Positions 1-7,629 of a DNA stretch of 64,000 nt are shown in pieces. A model generated the notes under the pieces. It was not told the origin of the DNA. It saw only the letters and a program-made list of their open reading frames with translations, and did no database searches. How positions within the stretch are numbered: position 1 is the first letter of the stretch; every line of letters starts with the position of its first letter. Origin of the DNA: Ferrimonas sediminicola. GTDB lineage: Bacteria > Pseudomonadota > Gammaproteobacteria > Enterobacterales > Shewanellaceae. The stretch spans positions 239,078 through 303,077 of the forward strand of contig NZ_SWCI01000005.1 in the NCBI RefSeq assembly GCF_005116715.1, given 5' to 3'. The translations under genes were made by a program, and so were the position numbers.

Positions 1-1
1 C

Positions 2-403
2 CTGTGGCAACTGGATGGCTGGATACGCATCTACCTGAACCAGTTCCTTCACATCGACACCCAGCTGCAGCTGAGGGAGGAGGGGGTGCGGTCGGTGACG
101 CCCGTGGAGCGGGATGTCGCCTCGGCATCGCAAGGCTCAATGGAGAGGGGGGCGACTCTGCCCATGGAGGTGGCCGCGGAAGAGGCGGTGGAAACCGAGC
201 CCTTCCTGCACCGGATACGCCTGGAGCAGAGCCGGCGGGTGCGCAGCCGGGAACTGCACTACTTCGATCACCCCAGGATGGGGATGGTGATCCAGATCCG
301 GCGCATGACCCAGCCCAGCAAGATGCCGCCGCTTGAGGCGGAGCCGCCAGCCCAGCCCGCCGAGACGGCGGTCTCCTCTGTCGACGGCAGCGTCACTCGG
401 TAA
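2..403 (+). CDS. csiV: CsiV-like peptidoglycan-binding protein, C-terminal part (5' end outside window)
   Basis: The frame is open from base 2 to the TAA at 401-403, giving 133 residues with no start inside the window, so this is the 3' part of a longer gene. The reading begins LWQLDGWIRIYLNQFLHID and ends with QSRRVRSRELHYFDHPRMG followed by a hydrophobic strand and a disordered Pro/Ala-rich tail. The pattern of a 'W(x)IRIYLxxFLHID' strand plus 'RRxRSxELHYFDHPxxG' is what I remember of CsiV, a periplasmic protein found in Vibrio and Shewanella relatives that affects cell shape and peptidoglycan. The last 11 bases overlap the convergent acylphosphatase gene. The family assignment is from memory of the C-terminal motif only. 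Confidence 0.6.
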   Translation: MWQLDGWIRIYLNQFLHIDTQLQLREEGVRSVTPVERDVASASQGSMERGATLPMEVAAEEAVETEPFLHRIRLEQSRRVRSRELHYFDHPRMGMVIQIRRMTQPSKMPPLEAEPPAQPAETAVSSVDGSVTR

Positions 404-665
404 CTTCGAAATCCAGGTAGAGGTCGCTGCCGTCATAGTCGGACACCAGGACGTCGGACACCTCGGCACGGGGCGGGCCCTGATGGGCCCAGTCCAGCAT
501 GGCATCTACCGCCCTGTCGGCCCCCTGGGCCAGCATTTCGACGCTGCCATCATCCAGGTTGCGCACATAGCCGGTGACCCCGAGCCGGAGTGCGGTTTCC
601 TGGGCTGACGCCCGAAACCAGACTCCCTGCACCTTGCCGGTCACCCTCATCAACAGCCGTTTCAT
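393..665 (-). CDS. yccX: Acylphosphatase
   Basis: A 90-residue protein of normal acylphosphatase length that hydrolyses carboxyl-phosphate bonds of acyl phosphates in the cytoplasm. The phosphate-binding loop GKVQGVWFR carries the catalytic Arg18, and the second catalytic residue Asn36 is in GYVRNLDDGSVE; both sit at the positions typical of the family. The start was taken at the ATG giving MKRLLMRV. An upstream in-frame GTG would add six residues (VTVGAS) without matching the family N-terminus. The gene is convergent with csiV and overlaps its last 11 bases. Confidence 0.93.
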   Translation of the reverse strand: MKRLLMRVTGKVQGVWFRASAQETALRLGVTGYVRNLDDGSVEMLAQGADRAVDAMLDWAHQGPPRAEVSDVLVSDYDGSDLYLDFEVTE

Positions 666-748
666 CGAAGCACCCACCGTCACCCAACTGTTTTCAATAT
701 AGCAGCAAACAAAAAGGCGACCCCTGGGCCGCCTTGCGTTTCACCGAC

Positions 749-1303
749 TCAGGCGCAGTCCCGGGCGTCCAGCTTGAACTGTGACAATGCCCTGAGCTGC
801 TTGGAGATATCTTTAAACTTGTGGGTCTGGGTTTCATCCCAGATCACCGGATAGTAGCGACTCAGCTCACGCTCAATACGCTGGGTGTCCAGCACCTCGT
901 CGTTGCGGGCCAACACGCACAGGCAGCGTCCCTGGTTCTTCTCCCGGAAGGCGGTGACGCACTTCTCCTTGATGTCACGGTACTCCTCGGGACGGTCGAT
1001 CAGCCCCTCCATGTTCTCTTCCGGCCACAGGTTGGGATTAAACACCACCGAACGCATGCCGCAGAGGAAGCCTATCCGCTCCGCCCAGAATCCCCCCAGG
1101 CCCACCCCGACGATCAGAGGAAAGGGATCGTCGCTGAACCGCTTCTGCTTCTCCACCTCCTTGAGCAGATGCTGCATATCGTGGCGCGGATGCAGGGTGG
1201 AATAACTGATAAAACGAACGTCTTCATCCGCAAACTGCAGCTGAAGCACCTTCTCGTGATTTCCGGGACTGGTGGCATCGAAGCCGTGCAGGTAGATAAT
1301 CAT
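749..1303 (-). CDS. ycfP: YcfP family alpha/beta-hydrolase (UPF0227)
   Basis: This 184-residue protein begins [18 protein letters not shown], with the HGF oxyanion-type strand of an alpha/beta hydrolase. Further on [15 protein letters not shown] is the nucleophile-elbow region, in which the usual GxSxG is GVGLGG, so a serine nucleophile is not obvious at that point. The later strands [12 protein letters not shown] and [13 protein letters not shown], and the closing HKFKDI with a histidine, are as I remember for the YcfP/UPF0227 family. Its substrate is unknown. It is transcribed away from sdaA, across a 355-bp intergenic region. Confidence 0.85.
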   Translation of the reverse strand: MIIYLHGFDATSPGNHEKVLQLQFADEDVRFISYSTLHPRHDMQHLLKEVEKQKRFSDDPFPLIVGVGLGGFWAERIGFLCGMRSVVFNPNLWPEENMEGLIDRPEEYRDIKEKCVTAFREKNQGRCLCVLARNDEVLDTQRIERELSRYYPVIWDETQTHKFKDISKQLRALSQFKLDARDCA

Positions 1304-1658
1304 AACGAAACCATTCCATTAGCTTGAGACCACTATAGCCATAGGGCGAAACCATTCAAAGGGCAAACCCTGATCTGGATCACGGTTGATCGAATTTTGC
1401 CAACTGACGCCGGCGCCCCAGCCCCAGCCGAAATCGCACTGTGCTGAGTATGGTCCCGTTTCGGCCTGAATCCCATTCCCAGCCCATTTTGGCCAGCGCA
1501 CTTTCCCCTGAAGGTCGCGGGCGTTTGGCTCAGAAATCGGCAGGACAGCGCCTGGTCGGGATATTATGCTGTATAGGCCAGGTCGGATTTTGCTTTCCCT
1601 CCACCTGGGTTACCATCAGCCATCCGCCTGCGGGCAACGAAACAACAGGACAGAGTTT
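1304..1658. other. Divergent intergenic region between ycfP and sdaA
   Basis: This 355-bp stretch has no convincing gene. It must carry the promoters for ycfP (leftward) and sdaA (rightward). The only recognisable element is a CRP-like palindrome at 1369-1384. The sdaA start is preceded by ACAGGACAGAG, an acceptable ribosome binding site. Confidence 0.6.
1369..1384. promoter_or_regulatory. Candidate CRP-like operator
   Basis: The bases CCTGATCTGGATCACG match the CRP consensus TGTGA-N6-TCACA in the TGA-N6-TCAC core, with the first two bases of the left arm wrong. The site lies about 75 bp upstream of the ycfP start and about 280 bp upstream of sdaA. Catabolite control of serine deamination would be reasonable, but this rests on one imperfect match. 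Confidence 0.35.
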
Positions 1659-3029
1659 ATGATCAGCGTGTTCGATATGTTCAGCATTGGCATCGGCCCC
1701 TCCAGCTCCCACACCGTGGGACCGATGCGGGCAGCCAACCGCTTTATCGACGAGCTTAAGCAGCACCAGCAGTTTGAACAGGCCGATGAGATCCAGTGTG
1801 AGCTGTTCGGCTCCCTGGGCCAAACCGGCAAGGGCCATGGCACCGGCAAGGCCGTGGTGCTGGGCCTGCTGGGCGAGGAGCCGGAGAAAGTGGACACCGA
1901 CAGTGTCCAGGCCAAACTGGACCAGGTGGAGGGGGATGAAGCCCTGCTGCTGGGTAACGAGCGTCCGGTACGCTTTACCCGCGCCGATGGCCTCACCTAT
2001 CACCGACGCAAGACCCTGCCCCAGCACGCCAACGCCATGACCCTGCGCGCCCTGGTTCGCGGCCTGGTGGTCTATGAGCAGACCTACTTCTCCGTCGGTG
2101 GCGGCTTCGTGCTGGACAAGAGCGAGATCGCCCAGCCGCTCAGCACCATCCAGGGCCCCACCCTGCCCTACCCCTTCGAGAGCGCCGCCCAGTTGCTGGA
2201 GCTGTGCAATGAGCAGGGGCTCTCCATCGCCTCGCTGATGATGGCCAACGAGAAGGTGGTGGCCGAAGAGTCGGCCATTCGCAGCCAGCTGTGGAACATC
2301 TGGCTCACCATGAAGCAGTGCGTGGAGCGCGGCTGTCGTGACGAGGGGATCCTGCCCGGGGGCCTCAAGCTGAGACGCCGGGCCCCGACCCTCTATCGCC
2401 GTCTCACCGTAGAGGGGTGCAACAGCAGCGATCCCCTGAACGCCATGGACTGGGTCGACCTGTTCGCCCTGGCGGTGAACGAGGAGAACGCCGCCGGCGG
2501 CCGGGTGGTGACCGCCCCCACCAACGGCGCCGCTGGCATCCTGCCGGCGGTGCTCTGCTACTACGACAAGTTTATCCAGGCGGTGGATGAGGAGACCGCC
2601 TGCCGCTACCTGCTCAGCGCCGCCGCCATCGGCATCCTCTACAAGAAGAACGCCTCCATCTCCGGCGCCGAAGTCGGCTGCCAGGGCGAGGTGGGGGTGG
2701 CCTGCTCCATGGCCGCCGGGGCACTGACCGAGATCATGGGCGGCACCCCGGCCATGGTGGAGTGTGCCGCCGAGATCGGCATGGAGCACAACCTGGGCCT
2801 GACCTGCGATCCGGTCGGCGGCCTGGTACAGGTGCCCTGCATCGAGCGCAACGCCATGGGCGCAGTCAAGGCGATCAATGCCTCACGGCTGGCCCTGAGG
2901 GGCGATGGCCAGCACAAGGTCTCCCTGGACAAGGTGATCAAGACCATGTGGGAAACCGGTCAGGATATGCGCACCAAGTACAAGGAGACCGCCCGGGGCG
3001 GCCTGGCGGTGAATATCGTCGAGTGCTGA
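1659..3029 (+). CDS. sdaA: L-serine ammonia-lyase (serine deaminase), iron-sulfur type
   Basis: This 456-residue protein converts L-serine to pyruvate and ammonia using an oxygen-sensitive [4Fe-4S] cluster. The N-terminus [23 protein letters not shown] is the signature start of the single-chain enzyme, with the substrate loop SSSHT. The C-terminal catalytic half contains [33 protein letters not shown] and [20 protein letters not shown], which hold the cysteines that ligate the cluster. The ATG at 1659 was chosen over upstream starts because it gives the family N-terminus and follows ACAGGACAGAG. The gene is monocistronic and ends at a strong terminator. SdaA and SdaB paralogues are not distinguishable here. 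Confidence 0.95.
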   Translation: MISVFDMFSIGIGPSSSHTVGPMRAANRFIDELKQHQQFEQADEIQCELFGSLGQTGKGHGTGKAVVLGLLGEEPEKVDTDSVQAKLDQVEGDEALLLGNERPVRFTRADGLTYHRRKTLPQHANAMTLRALVRGLVVYEQTYFSVGGGFVLDKSEIAQPLSTIQGPTLPYPFESAAQLLELCNEQGLSIASLMMANEKVVAEESAIRSQLWNIWLTMKQCVERGCRDEGILPGGLKLRRRAPTLYRRLTVEGCNSSDPLNAMDWVDLFALAVNEENAAGGRVVTAPTNGAAGILPAVLCYYDKFIQAVDEETACRYLLSAAAIGILYKKNASISGAEVGCQGEVGVACSMAAGALTEIMGGTPAMVECAAEIGMEHNLGLTCDPVGGLVQVPCIERNAMGAVKAINASRLALRGDGQHKVSLDKVIKTMWETGQDMRTKYKETARGGLAVNIVEC

Positions 3030-3037
3030 TCGCCCCC

Positions 3038-3076
3038 TGCGACAGAAAGACCGCCTGATGGCGGTCTTTTTTGTCG
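3038..3076. terminator. Bidirectional terminator between sdaA and queE
   Basis: The stem GACCGCC / GGCGGTC with loop TGAT is flanked by an A-tract on the left and TTTTTT on the right. An outer arm CGACA / TGTCG extends the pairing. It can serve both convergent genes. Confidence 0.88.
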
Positions 3077-3092
3077 CAGGACCAATGGCCAA

Positions 3093-3767
3093 TCAGTCGA
3101 TCTCCAGGTACTTGTGGGTCTGCACCGACAGCCGCCAATTGCGCTTGATGCAGGTGTCGATGGCCAGTTGGGTGGCCCGCTTCTTGGTGGAGATAGGCTG
3201 CAGGCAGATCTGCGGATGCCGCGGCAGTGGCTGGTCCGCCAGCAGCGCATCGAGCTCCTCGATATGGCGCTCGGTGGCGATGGGGTGCTTGATCTCATCG
3301 GCCCGCTCCAGGGCCTGGGGCAACACGGTCAGTCCCCCCTTCATCCCGATCTTGGGGGAGACGGTCACCCAGGTCTGCTCATCACAGCGCACCTCGACGC
3401 AGCCGGAGGTCTCAATCTGGCAGCGCCAACCCGCGGCGTGCATCAGCCGGGTCAGTTCGGTGAGGTCATACAGGCAGGGTTCGCCACCGGTGATCACCAG
3501 GTGGCGGGCACTGTAGCGGCCATCGGTGAGCAGGGCCACCAGCCGGGCTTCATCATAGTATGCCCAGATGGGCCTGTCGCCGCTGACACCGATGATCCGC
3601 TCGGGATCCACCTGGTGCTCAGGCTCCACCTCCCAGGTGTGGCGGGTGTCGCACCAGGGACAGCCGACCGGGCAGCCCTGGAGACGAAGGAATACCGCCG
3701 GCATGCCGGTAAACTGGCCCTCGCCCTGGATGGTCTCGAAGATCTCATTGACGGGAAGCCGGCTCAC
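3093..3767 (-). CDS. queE: 7-carboxy-7-deazaguanine synthase (radical SAM)
   Basis: This 224-residue enzyme makes 7-carboxy-7-deazaguanine in queuosine biosynthesis by a radical SAM ring contraction. The cluster motif CxxxCxxC is at Cys32, Cys36 and Cys39 (CPVGCPWCD), preceded by FETIQGEGQFTGMPAVFLR, which is diagnostic for QueE. ITGGEP is the SAM-binding GGE motif, and ETSGCVEV and VSPKIG follow. The start is a GTG overlapping the perM stop in a GTGA junction, so the two genes are probably translationally coupled. No queC, queD or queF lies nearby. Confidence 0.95.
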   Translation of the reverse strand: MSRLPVNEIFETIQGEGQFTGMPAVFLRLQGCPVGCPWCDTRHTWEVEPEHQVDPERIIGVSGDRPIWAYYDEARLVALLTDGRYSARHLVITGGEPCLYDLTELTRLMHAAGWRCQIETSGCVEVRCDEQTWVTVSPKIGMKGGLTVLPQALERADEIKHPIATERHIEELDALLADQPLPRHPQICLQPISTKKRATQLAIDTCIKRNWRLSVQTHKYLEID

Positions 3768-4834
3768 GAACTCTGCTCCTCCATCAGGTCAACACTGGGC
3801 CAGGCGTTGACCACCGCCTTCACCAGGGTGGCGAGGGGGATGGCGAAAAACACCCCCCAGAACCCCCAGAGGCCACCAAAGATCAGCACCGACACGATGA
3901 TCGCCACCGGATGCAGGTTCACCGCCTCGGAGAACAGGATGGGCACCAGTACGTTGCCATCGAGCATCTGGATGATGCCGTAGGCCAGCAGCAGGTAACC
4001 AAATTGGGGCGTCAGGCCCCACTGGAACAGGCCCACCAGGGCGACGGGGATGGTGATCACGGTCGCCCCGATGTAGGGGATCAGCACCGACAGGCCCACC
4101 GCCAGCCCAAGCAGGGCGGCGTAACGCAGGTCCATAAACAGGAAGGTCAGGTAACTGGCTACTCCGATAATCAGGATCTCAATTGCCTTGCCACGGATGT
4201 AGTTGACGATCTGGCCGTTCATCTCCGTCCACACCTGCTTGGCCAGCTCGCGGTTGCTGGGTACAAAGCGGCTGAAGCTGCTCAGCAGTTCGCGCTTGTC
4301 CTTGAGGAAGAAGAACAGCAGCAGCGGCACCAGGATGGCGTACACCGCCAGGGCAACCAGGTCGATCAGAGAGCCCAGGGACACCTGCAACACCTGCTGG
4401 GCCCAGGCCAGGATGCGGGCATTGAGGTTTTGCATCAACTCCTGCATCTGCTTTTCGCTGATCACGTCGGGGTATTGCTGAGGCAGGGTCAGCACCTTGC
4501 TCTGGGCCCAGGCGATCATATCCGGCAGTTCGCGGGCCAGGCTGATCCCCTGGTTCCAGATCTGTGGCAGGGCGATGAGGCAGAACATCATCATGGCCCC
4601 GACAAACACCAACAGCACCAGGGAGACGGCCACGGAACGGGGCAGACCCCGGTTGGCCATCTGAGCCACCGGCCACTCCAGCATGTAGGCCAGCACCACC
4701 GCCACCAACAGTGGGGTGATCAGCTTGCCGTAAAAATAGATGATGGCAAAGCCCACCATCAGGATCAGTGCCAGGGTGACCGCCTGCGGATCGGAAAACT
4801 TCTCCTGGTACCAGTTGCGGAGCAGATTCCACAT
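3764..4834 (-). CDS. perM: PerM/AI-2E transporter family membrane protein
   Basis: This 356-residue inner-membrane protein has the architecture of the AI-2E exporter/PerM family. There are N-terminal membrane segments (ALILMVGFAIIYFYGKLITPLL, VAVSLVLLVFVGAMMMFCLIA), a helical soluble stretch at about residues 95-150, and C-terminal segments including GLSVLIPYIGATVITIPVALV. The last holds the conserved PYIG. Its real substrate is not known for most members. It lies upstream of, and overlaps, queE, and sits beside the TusA-like gene and bepA as perM homologues often do. Confidence 0.88.
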   Translation of the reverse strand: MWNLLRNWYQEKFSDPQAVTLALILMVGFAIIYFYGKLITPLLVAVVLAYMLEWPVAQMANRGLPRSVAVSLVLLVFVGAMMMFCLIALPQIWNQGISLARELPDMIAWAQSKVLTLPQQYPDVISEKQMQELMQNLNARILAWAQQVLQVSLGSLIDLVALAVYAILVPLLLFFFLKDKRELLSSFSRFVPSNRELAKQVWTEMNGQIVNYIRGKAIEILIIGVASYLTFLFMDLRYAALLGLAVGLSVLIPYIGATVITIPVALVGLFQWGLTPQFGYLLLAYGIIQMLDGNVLVPILFSEAVNLHPVAIIVSVLIFGGLWGFWGVFFAIPLATLVKAVVNAWPSVDLMEEQSS

Positions 4835-4858
4835 ACTTAATAAAACCTTCTGTGTCTT

Positions 4859-5077
4859 TTAGGGTTGCGGGCTCAGGATCACTGCCGTCGCTCCCGGACG
4901 CGCCTCGGTATTCACTCGAAAACCGCATCGCCGGGCATAGGGGGGCAGATCCCTGAGGATTCCAGGATCACTGACGATCAACGTCAGGGGTTCACCTGGG
5001 CCGAGCCGCTTCATCGCCAGCTTGGCCTGGACGAAGGCCATGGGGCAGCGATAGCGGGTGAGATCGACAGGGTGCAT
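4859..5077 (-). CDS. TusA/SirA-like sulfurtransferase-fold protein
   Basis: A 72-residue protein with the TusA fold: VDLTRYRCPMAFVQAKLAMKRLGPGEPLTLIVSDPG, then PPYARRCGFRV. The cysteine of the CPxP motif (Cys11) and Pro12 are kept, but the second proline is replaced, giving CPMA. TusA-family members shuttle sulfur through this cysteine; whether this one does is unknown. It is 24 bp upstream of perM on the same strand and probably cotranscribed with perM-queE. It diverges from bepA. Confidence 0.8.
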   Translation of the reverse strand: MHPVDLTRYRCPMAFVQAKLAMKRLGPGEPLTLIVSDPGILRDLPPYARRCGFRVNTEARPGATAVILSPQP

Positions 5078-5371
5078 CCGGGCCTCCTTGTTTTGGGCGT
5101 CATTATCTCCTTACCTCAGGCAAACCACAAACTTGTGACGCAAGATTATGTAAAGTCTCTGGAACCCAGAGAGCCTCCTGGCAGACTAACCAACAGACAT
5201 CCCCCCTGCTCCGCCGAGGGAACCCGGGGGGAAATTGCTGAAGAACCCTAGCTAAAACATAATATTGCTACATTGTTGAGTGGTTTTTGCCCTCCCTGCA
5301 CAGTGGTCATTCACCGGCCGATGCGGGTACACTGGCGAGAACACCATCAACACCGGACCTCAAGGACATAC

Positions 5372-6820
5372 GTGATCAGACGTTTCACTCTCTCCCTGGG
5401 CGCGGCCCTGCTCAGTGCCACCCTGGGGCTGACCGCCGCCCAGGCACAGCCCGAGCTGCCTGAACTGGGTACCGTGGCCACCAGCACCCTCTCCATCGAC
5501 AAGGAGAGTCAGATTGGTGACTTCTACATGCGCATGCTTCGGGGCCAGCTGCCGATCATCAACGACCCGGTGATGACCGAGTATCTCAACGATCTCGGCA
5601 ACCGCCTGGTGGCCAGGGCCGACAACGTCAAGACCCCCTTCACCTTCTTTCTGGTCAACAGCAACGAACTGAACGCCTTTGCGTTTTTCGGGGGCCACGT
5701 CGGGGTCCACACCGCCATCATCGACGAGGCGGACAATGAGAGTGAGCTGGCCTCGGTACTGGGACATGAAATAGCCCACGTCACTCAGCGCCACCTGGCC
5801 CGGGCCATCGAGGCGCAGAAGAAAACCGCGCCGGCCACCCTGGCCGGAGTGATCGGTTCCATCATCCTGGCCATGGCCGCCCCCGAAGCGGGCATCGCCG
5901 CCCTGCAGTCCACCCTGGCCCTGAACCAGCAGGCCCAGATCAACTACACCCGCAGCAACGAGAAGGAGGCCGACCGAATCGGCATCAAGACCCTGGTCTC
6001 CGCCGGTTTCGACCCTAATGCGGTGCCCAGCTTCTTCAGCAAGATGGCCGCCAAATACCGTTTCGCCAGCAAGCCGCCTCAGATGCTGCTGACCCACCCC
6101 CTGCCCGAGAGCCGGGTGGCCGATGCCCGCGCCCGCGCCGCCCTCTATCCCTACCGGCCGGTACCGGAAAACCTGCTGTTTCACCTGGCCAAGGCCAGGG
6201 TGCAGGTGCGCTACTCCAAGCTGGACAGGGACCATGCCCTGTTCCTGTTCGACCGGCAGCTCAAGTCCGGGGATCCGGTGGTCCAGGATGCCGCCCGCTA
6301 CGGCAAGGCGCTGACCCTGCTGGATCTGGAACGGCCGGATGAGGCCGAGGAGGCGCTCAACGCCCTGCTGATGAAGGATCCGCAGAACCTCTTCTACCTG
6401 GATACCGCCTCCGACATTCTGTTGATGCAGAAGCGTCCGGAGAAGGCACTGGCGATGCTTCGGCAGGCCCACAAGCTTCGCCCCGACAACAGCGTCATCG
6501 AGATCAACCTGGCCAACGTGCTGCTGCAAACCGGCAAGCTGCAGGAAGCCCGGGCCCTGCTGGAGCACCAGACCAACCTCAACGGTGACAGCGTGGTCGC
6601 CTACGACCTGCTCTCCCAGGTGTATCGCAGGCTGGGGATGGTGGCCGAACGCCACATGGTGCAGGCGGAGTTGCTGGCCCTTTCCGCAGCCTATGAGCGG
6701 GCAATCGAACAGCTGCAATACGCCTACCGCCAGACCCGGGACGATCCGCTGCAAAAGGCACGCATCGACGCGAGAATCAAGGAGCTGCGCAGATCGGAGC
6801 AGGAGATGAAATCCCTTTGA
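5372..6820 (+). CDS. bepA: Beta-barrel assembly-enhancing protease
   Basis: This 482-residue periplasmic M48 metalloprotease and chaperone degrades or rescues stalled outer-membrane proteins such as LptD. A signal peptide (RRFTLSLGAALLSATLGLTAAQA) is followed by the M48 domain with the zinc motif HEIAH at residues 132-136. The third-ligand region is SNEKEADRIG. The C-terminal third consists of TPR helices (for example ALTLLDLERPDEAEEALNAL). The GTG at 5372 was chosen because it follows AAGGACATAC and begins exactly at the signal peptide. Next are arsC and a DUF2069 gene, the order seen around bepA/yfgC in relatives. Confidence 0.93.
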   Translation: MIRRFTLSLGAALLSATLGLTAAQAQPELPELGTVATSTLSIDKESQIGDFYMRMLRGQLPIINDPVMTEYLNDLGNRLVARADNVKTPFTFFLVNSNELNAFAFFGGHVGVHTAIIDEADNESELASVLGHEIAHVTQRHLARAIEAQKKTAPATLAGVIGSIILAMAAPEAGIAALQSTLALNQQAQINYTRSNEKEADRIGIKTLVSAGFDPNAVPSFFSKMAAKYRFASKPPQMLLTHPLPESRVADARARAALYPYRPVPENLLFHLAKARVQVRYSKLDRDHALFLFDRQLKSGDPVVQDAARYGKALTLLDLERPDEAEEALNALLMKDPQNLFYLDTASDILLMQKRPEKALAMLRQAHKLRPDNSVIEINLANVLLQTGKLQEARALLEHQTNLNGDSVVAYDLLSQVYRRLGMVAERHMVQAELLALSAAYERAIEQLQYAYRQTRDDPLQKARIDARIKELRRSEQEMKSL

Positions 6821-6884
6821 GTTGACGCCGGCTCCACGTAGAATGGCCCCAGAATGAGATCATGATCACAGGAACAGCTATACC

Positions 6885-7235
6885 ATGACCGACACCACCC
6901 GTATCTGGCACAACCCCCGCTGCTCCAAGAGCCGCCAAACCCTGGCCCTGCTGGAGGAGCGAGGCATCACTCCAGAAGTGTATGAGTACCTGAAGCAGGC
7001 CCCCAGCGAAACCGAGCTGCGCCGGGTGCTTGAGCTGCTGGGGCTTAAGCCGCGCCAGCTGATGCGCACCAAGGAAGCGGAGTACAAGGAGCAGAACCTC
7101 GCCGACGCCGGTGATGACGCCCTGATTGCCGCCATGATGGCCACCCCGAAGCTGATTGAGCGACCCATCGTCGTTCATGGCAACCGGGCCGCACTGGGCC
7201 GTCCCCCGGAGCAGGTGCTGGAGATCCTCGGTTAA
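6885..7235 (+). CDS. arsC: ArsC/YfgD-family thioredoxin-fold reductase
   Basis: A 116-residue glutaredoxin-linked arsenate reductase-like protein. The active-site loop is NPRCSKSRQTLALLEE with Cys13 as nucleophile. The substrate-binding arginines lie in LMRTKE and the closing IERPIVVHGNRAALGRPPEQVL matches the family. Genes at this position next to bepA (yfgD in E. coli) belong to the family, but their role in arsenate resistance is unproven. No ars regulator or efflux pump is nearby, so a redox role other than arsenate reduction is possible. Confidence 0.9.
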   Translation: MTDTTRIWHNPRCSKSRQTLALLEERGITPEVYEYLKQAPSETELRRVLELLGLKPRQLMRTKEAEYKEQNLADAGDDALIAAMMATPKLIERPIVVHGNRAALGRPPEQVLEILG

Positions 7236-7236
7236 G

Positions 7237-7611
7237 ATGATCAACGATAGCCAAAGCCTGGGGCGCCTGGCCCTGGGCAGTTACCTCAGCTGCCTGGTCT
7301 ACGTTCCCCTCTGGCAACTCCGGCTCAGCCCCCACGACGGCTACTCTCTGGGATTCCACCTGTTGATGCTGCTGCCACTGCTGTTGCCCCTGCCGGGAAT
7401 GCTGAAGGGCCGGCCCTACACCCATGCCTGGTCGGGCTTTATCGCCTGCCTCTACCTGGTGGCCAGTCTGACCCAGCTGTGGACCGCCAGGGAGCAGTTC
7501 TGGTGGCCGGCCCTGGCAACCGTCCTGCTGCTCAGTTGGCTGCTGGCCAGCAGTTATTATGCCCGTCACCGCGGTAGGGAACTGGGGCTGGGGCTGAAGA
7601 AGAAAAACTAA
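7237..7611 (+). CDS. DUF2069 family inner-membrane protein
   Basis: A 124-residue protein with about four membrane helices: LALGSYLSCLVYVPLWQL, GFHLLMLLPLLLPLPGML, SGFIACLYLVASLTQLW and PALATVLLLSWLLASSYYARHRG. It ends in a basic tail (GLGLKKKN). The start one base after the arsC stop indicates tight coupling with arsC. The family has no known function; the conserved position downstream of arsC/yfgD supports the call. Confidence 0.82.
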   Translation: MINDSQSLGRLALGSYLSCLVYVPLWQLRLSPHDGYSLGFHLLMLLPLLLPLPGMLKGRPYTHAWSGFIACLYLVASLTQLWTAREQFWWPALATVLLLSWLLASSYYARHRGRELGLGLKKKN

Positions 7612-7629
7612 CCCCTAGGGAGGGAGAGA

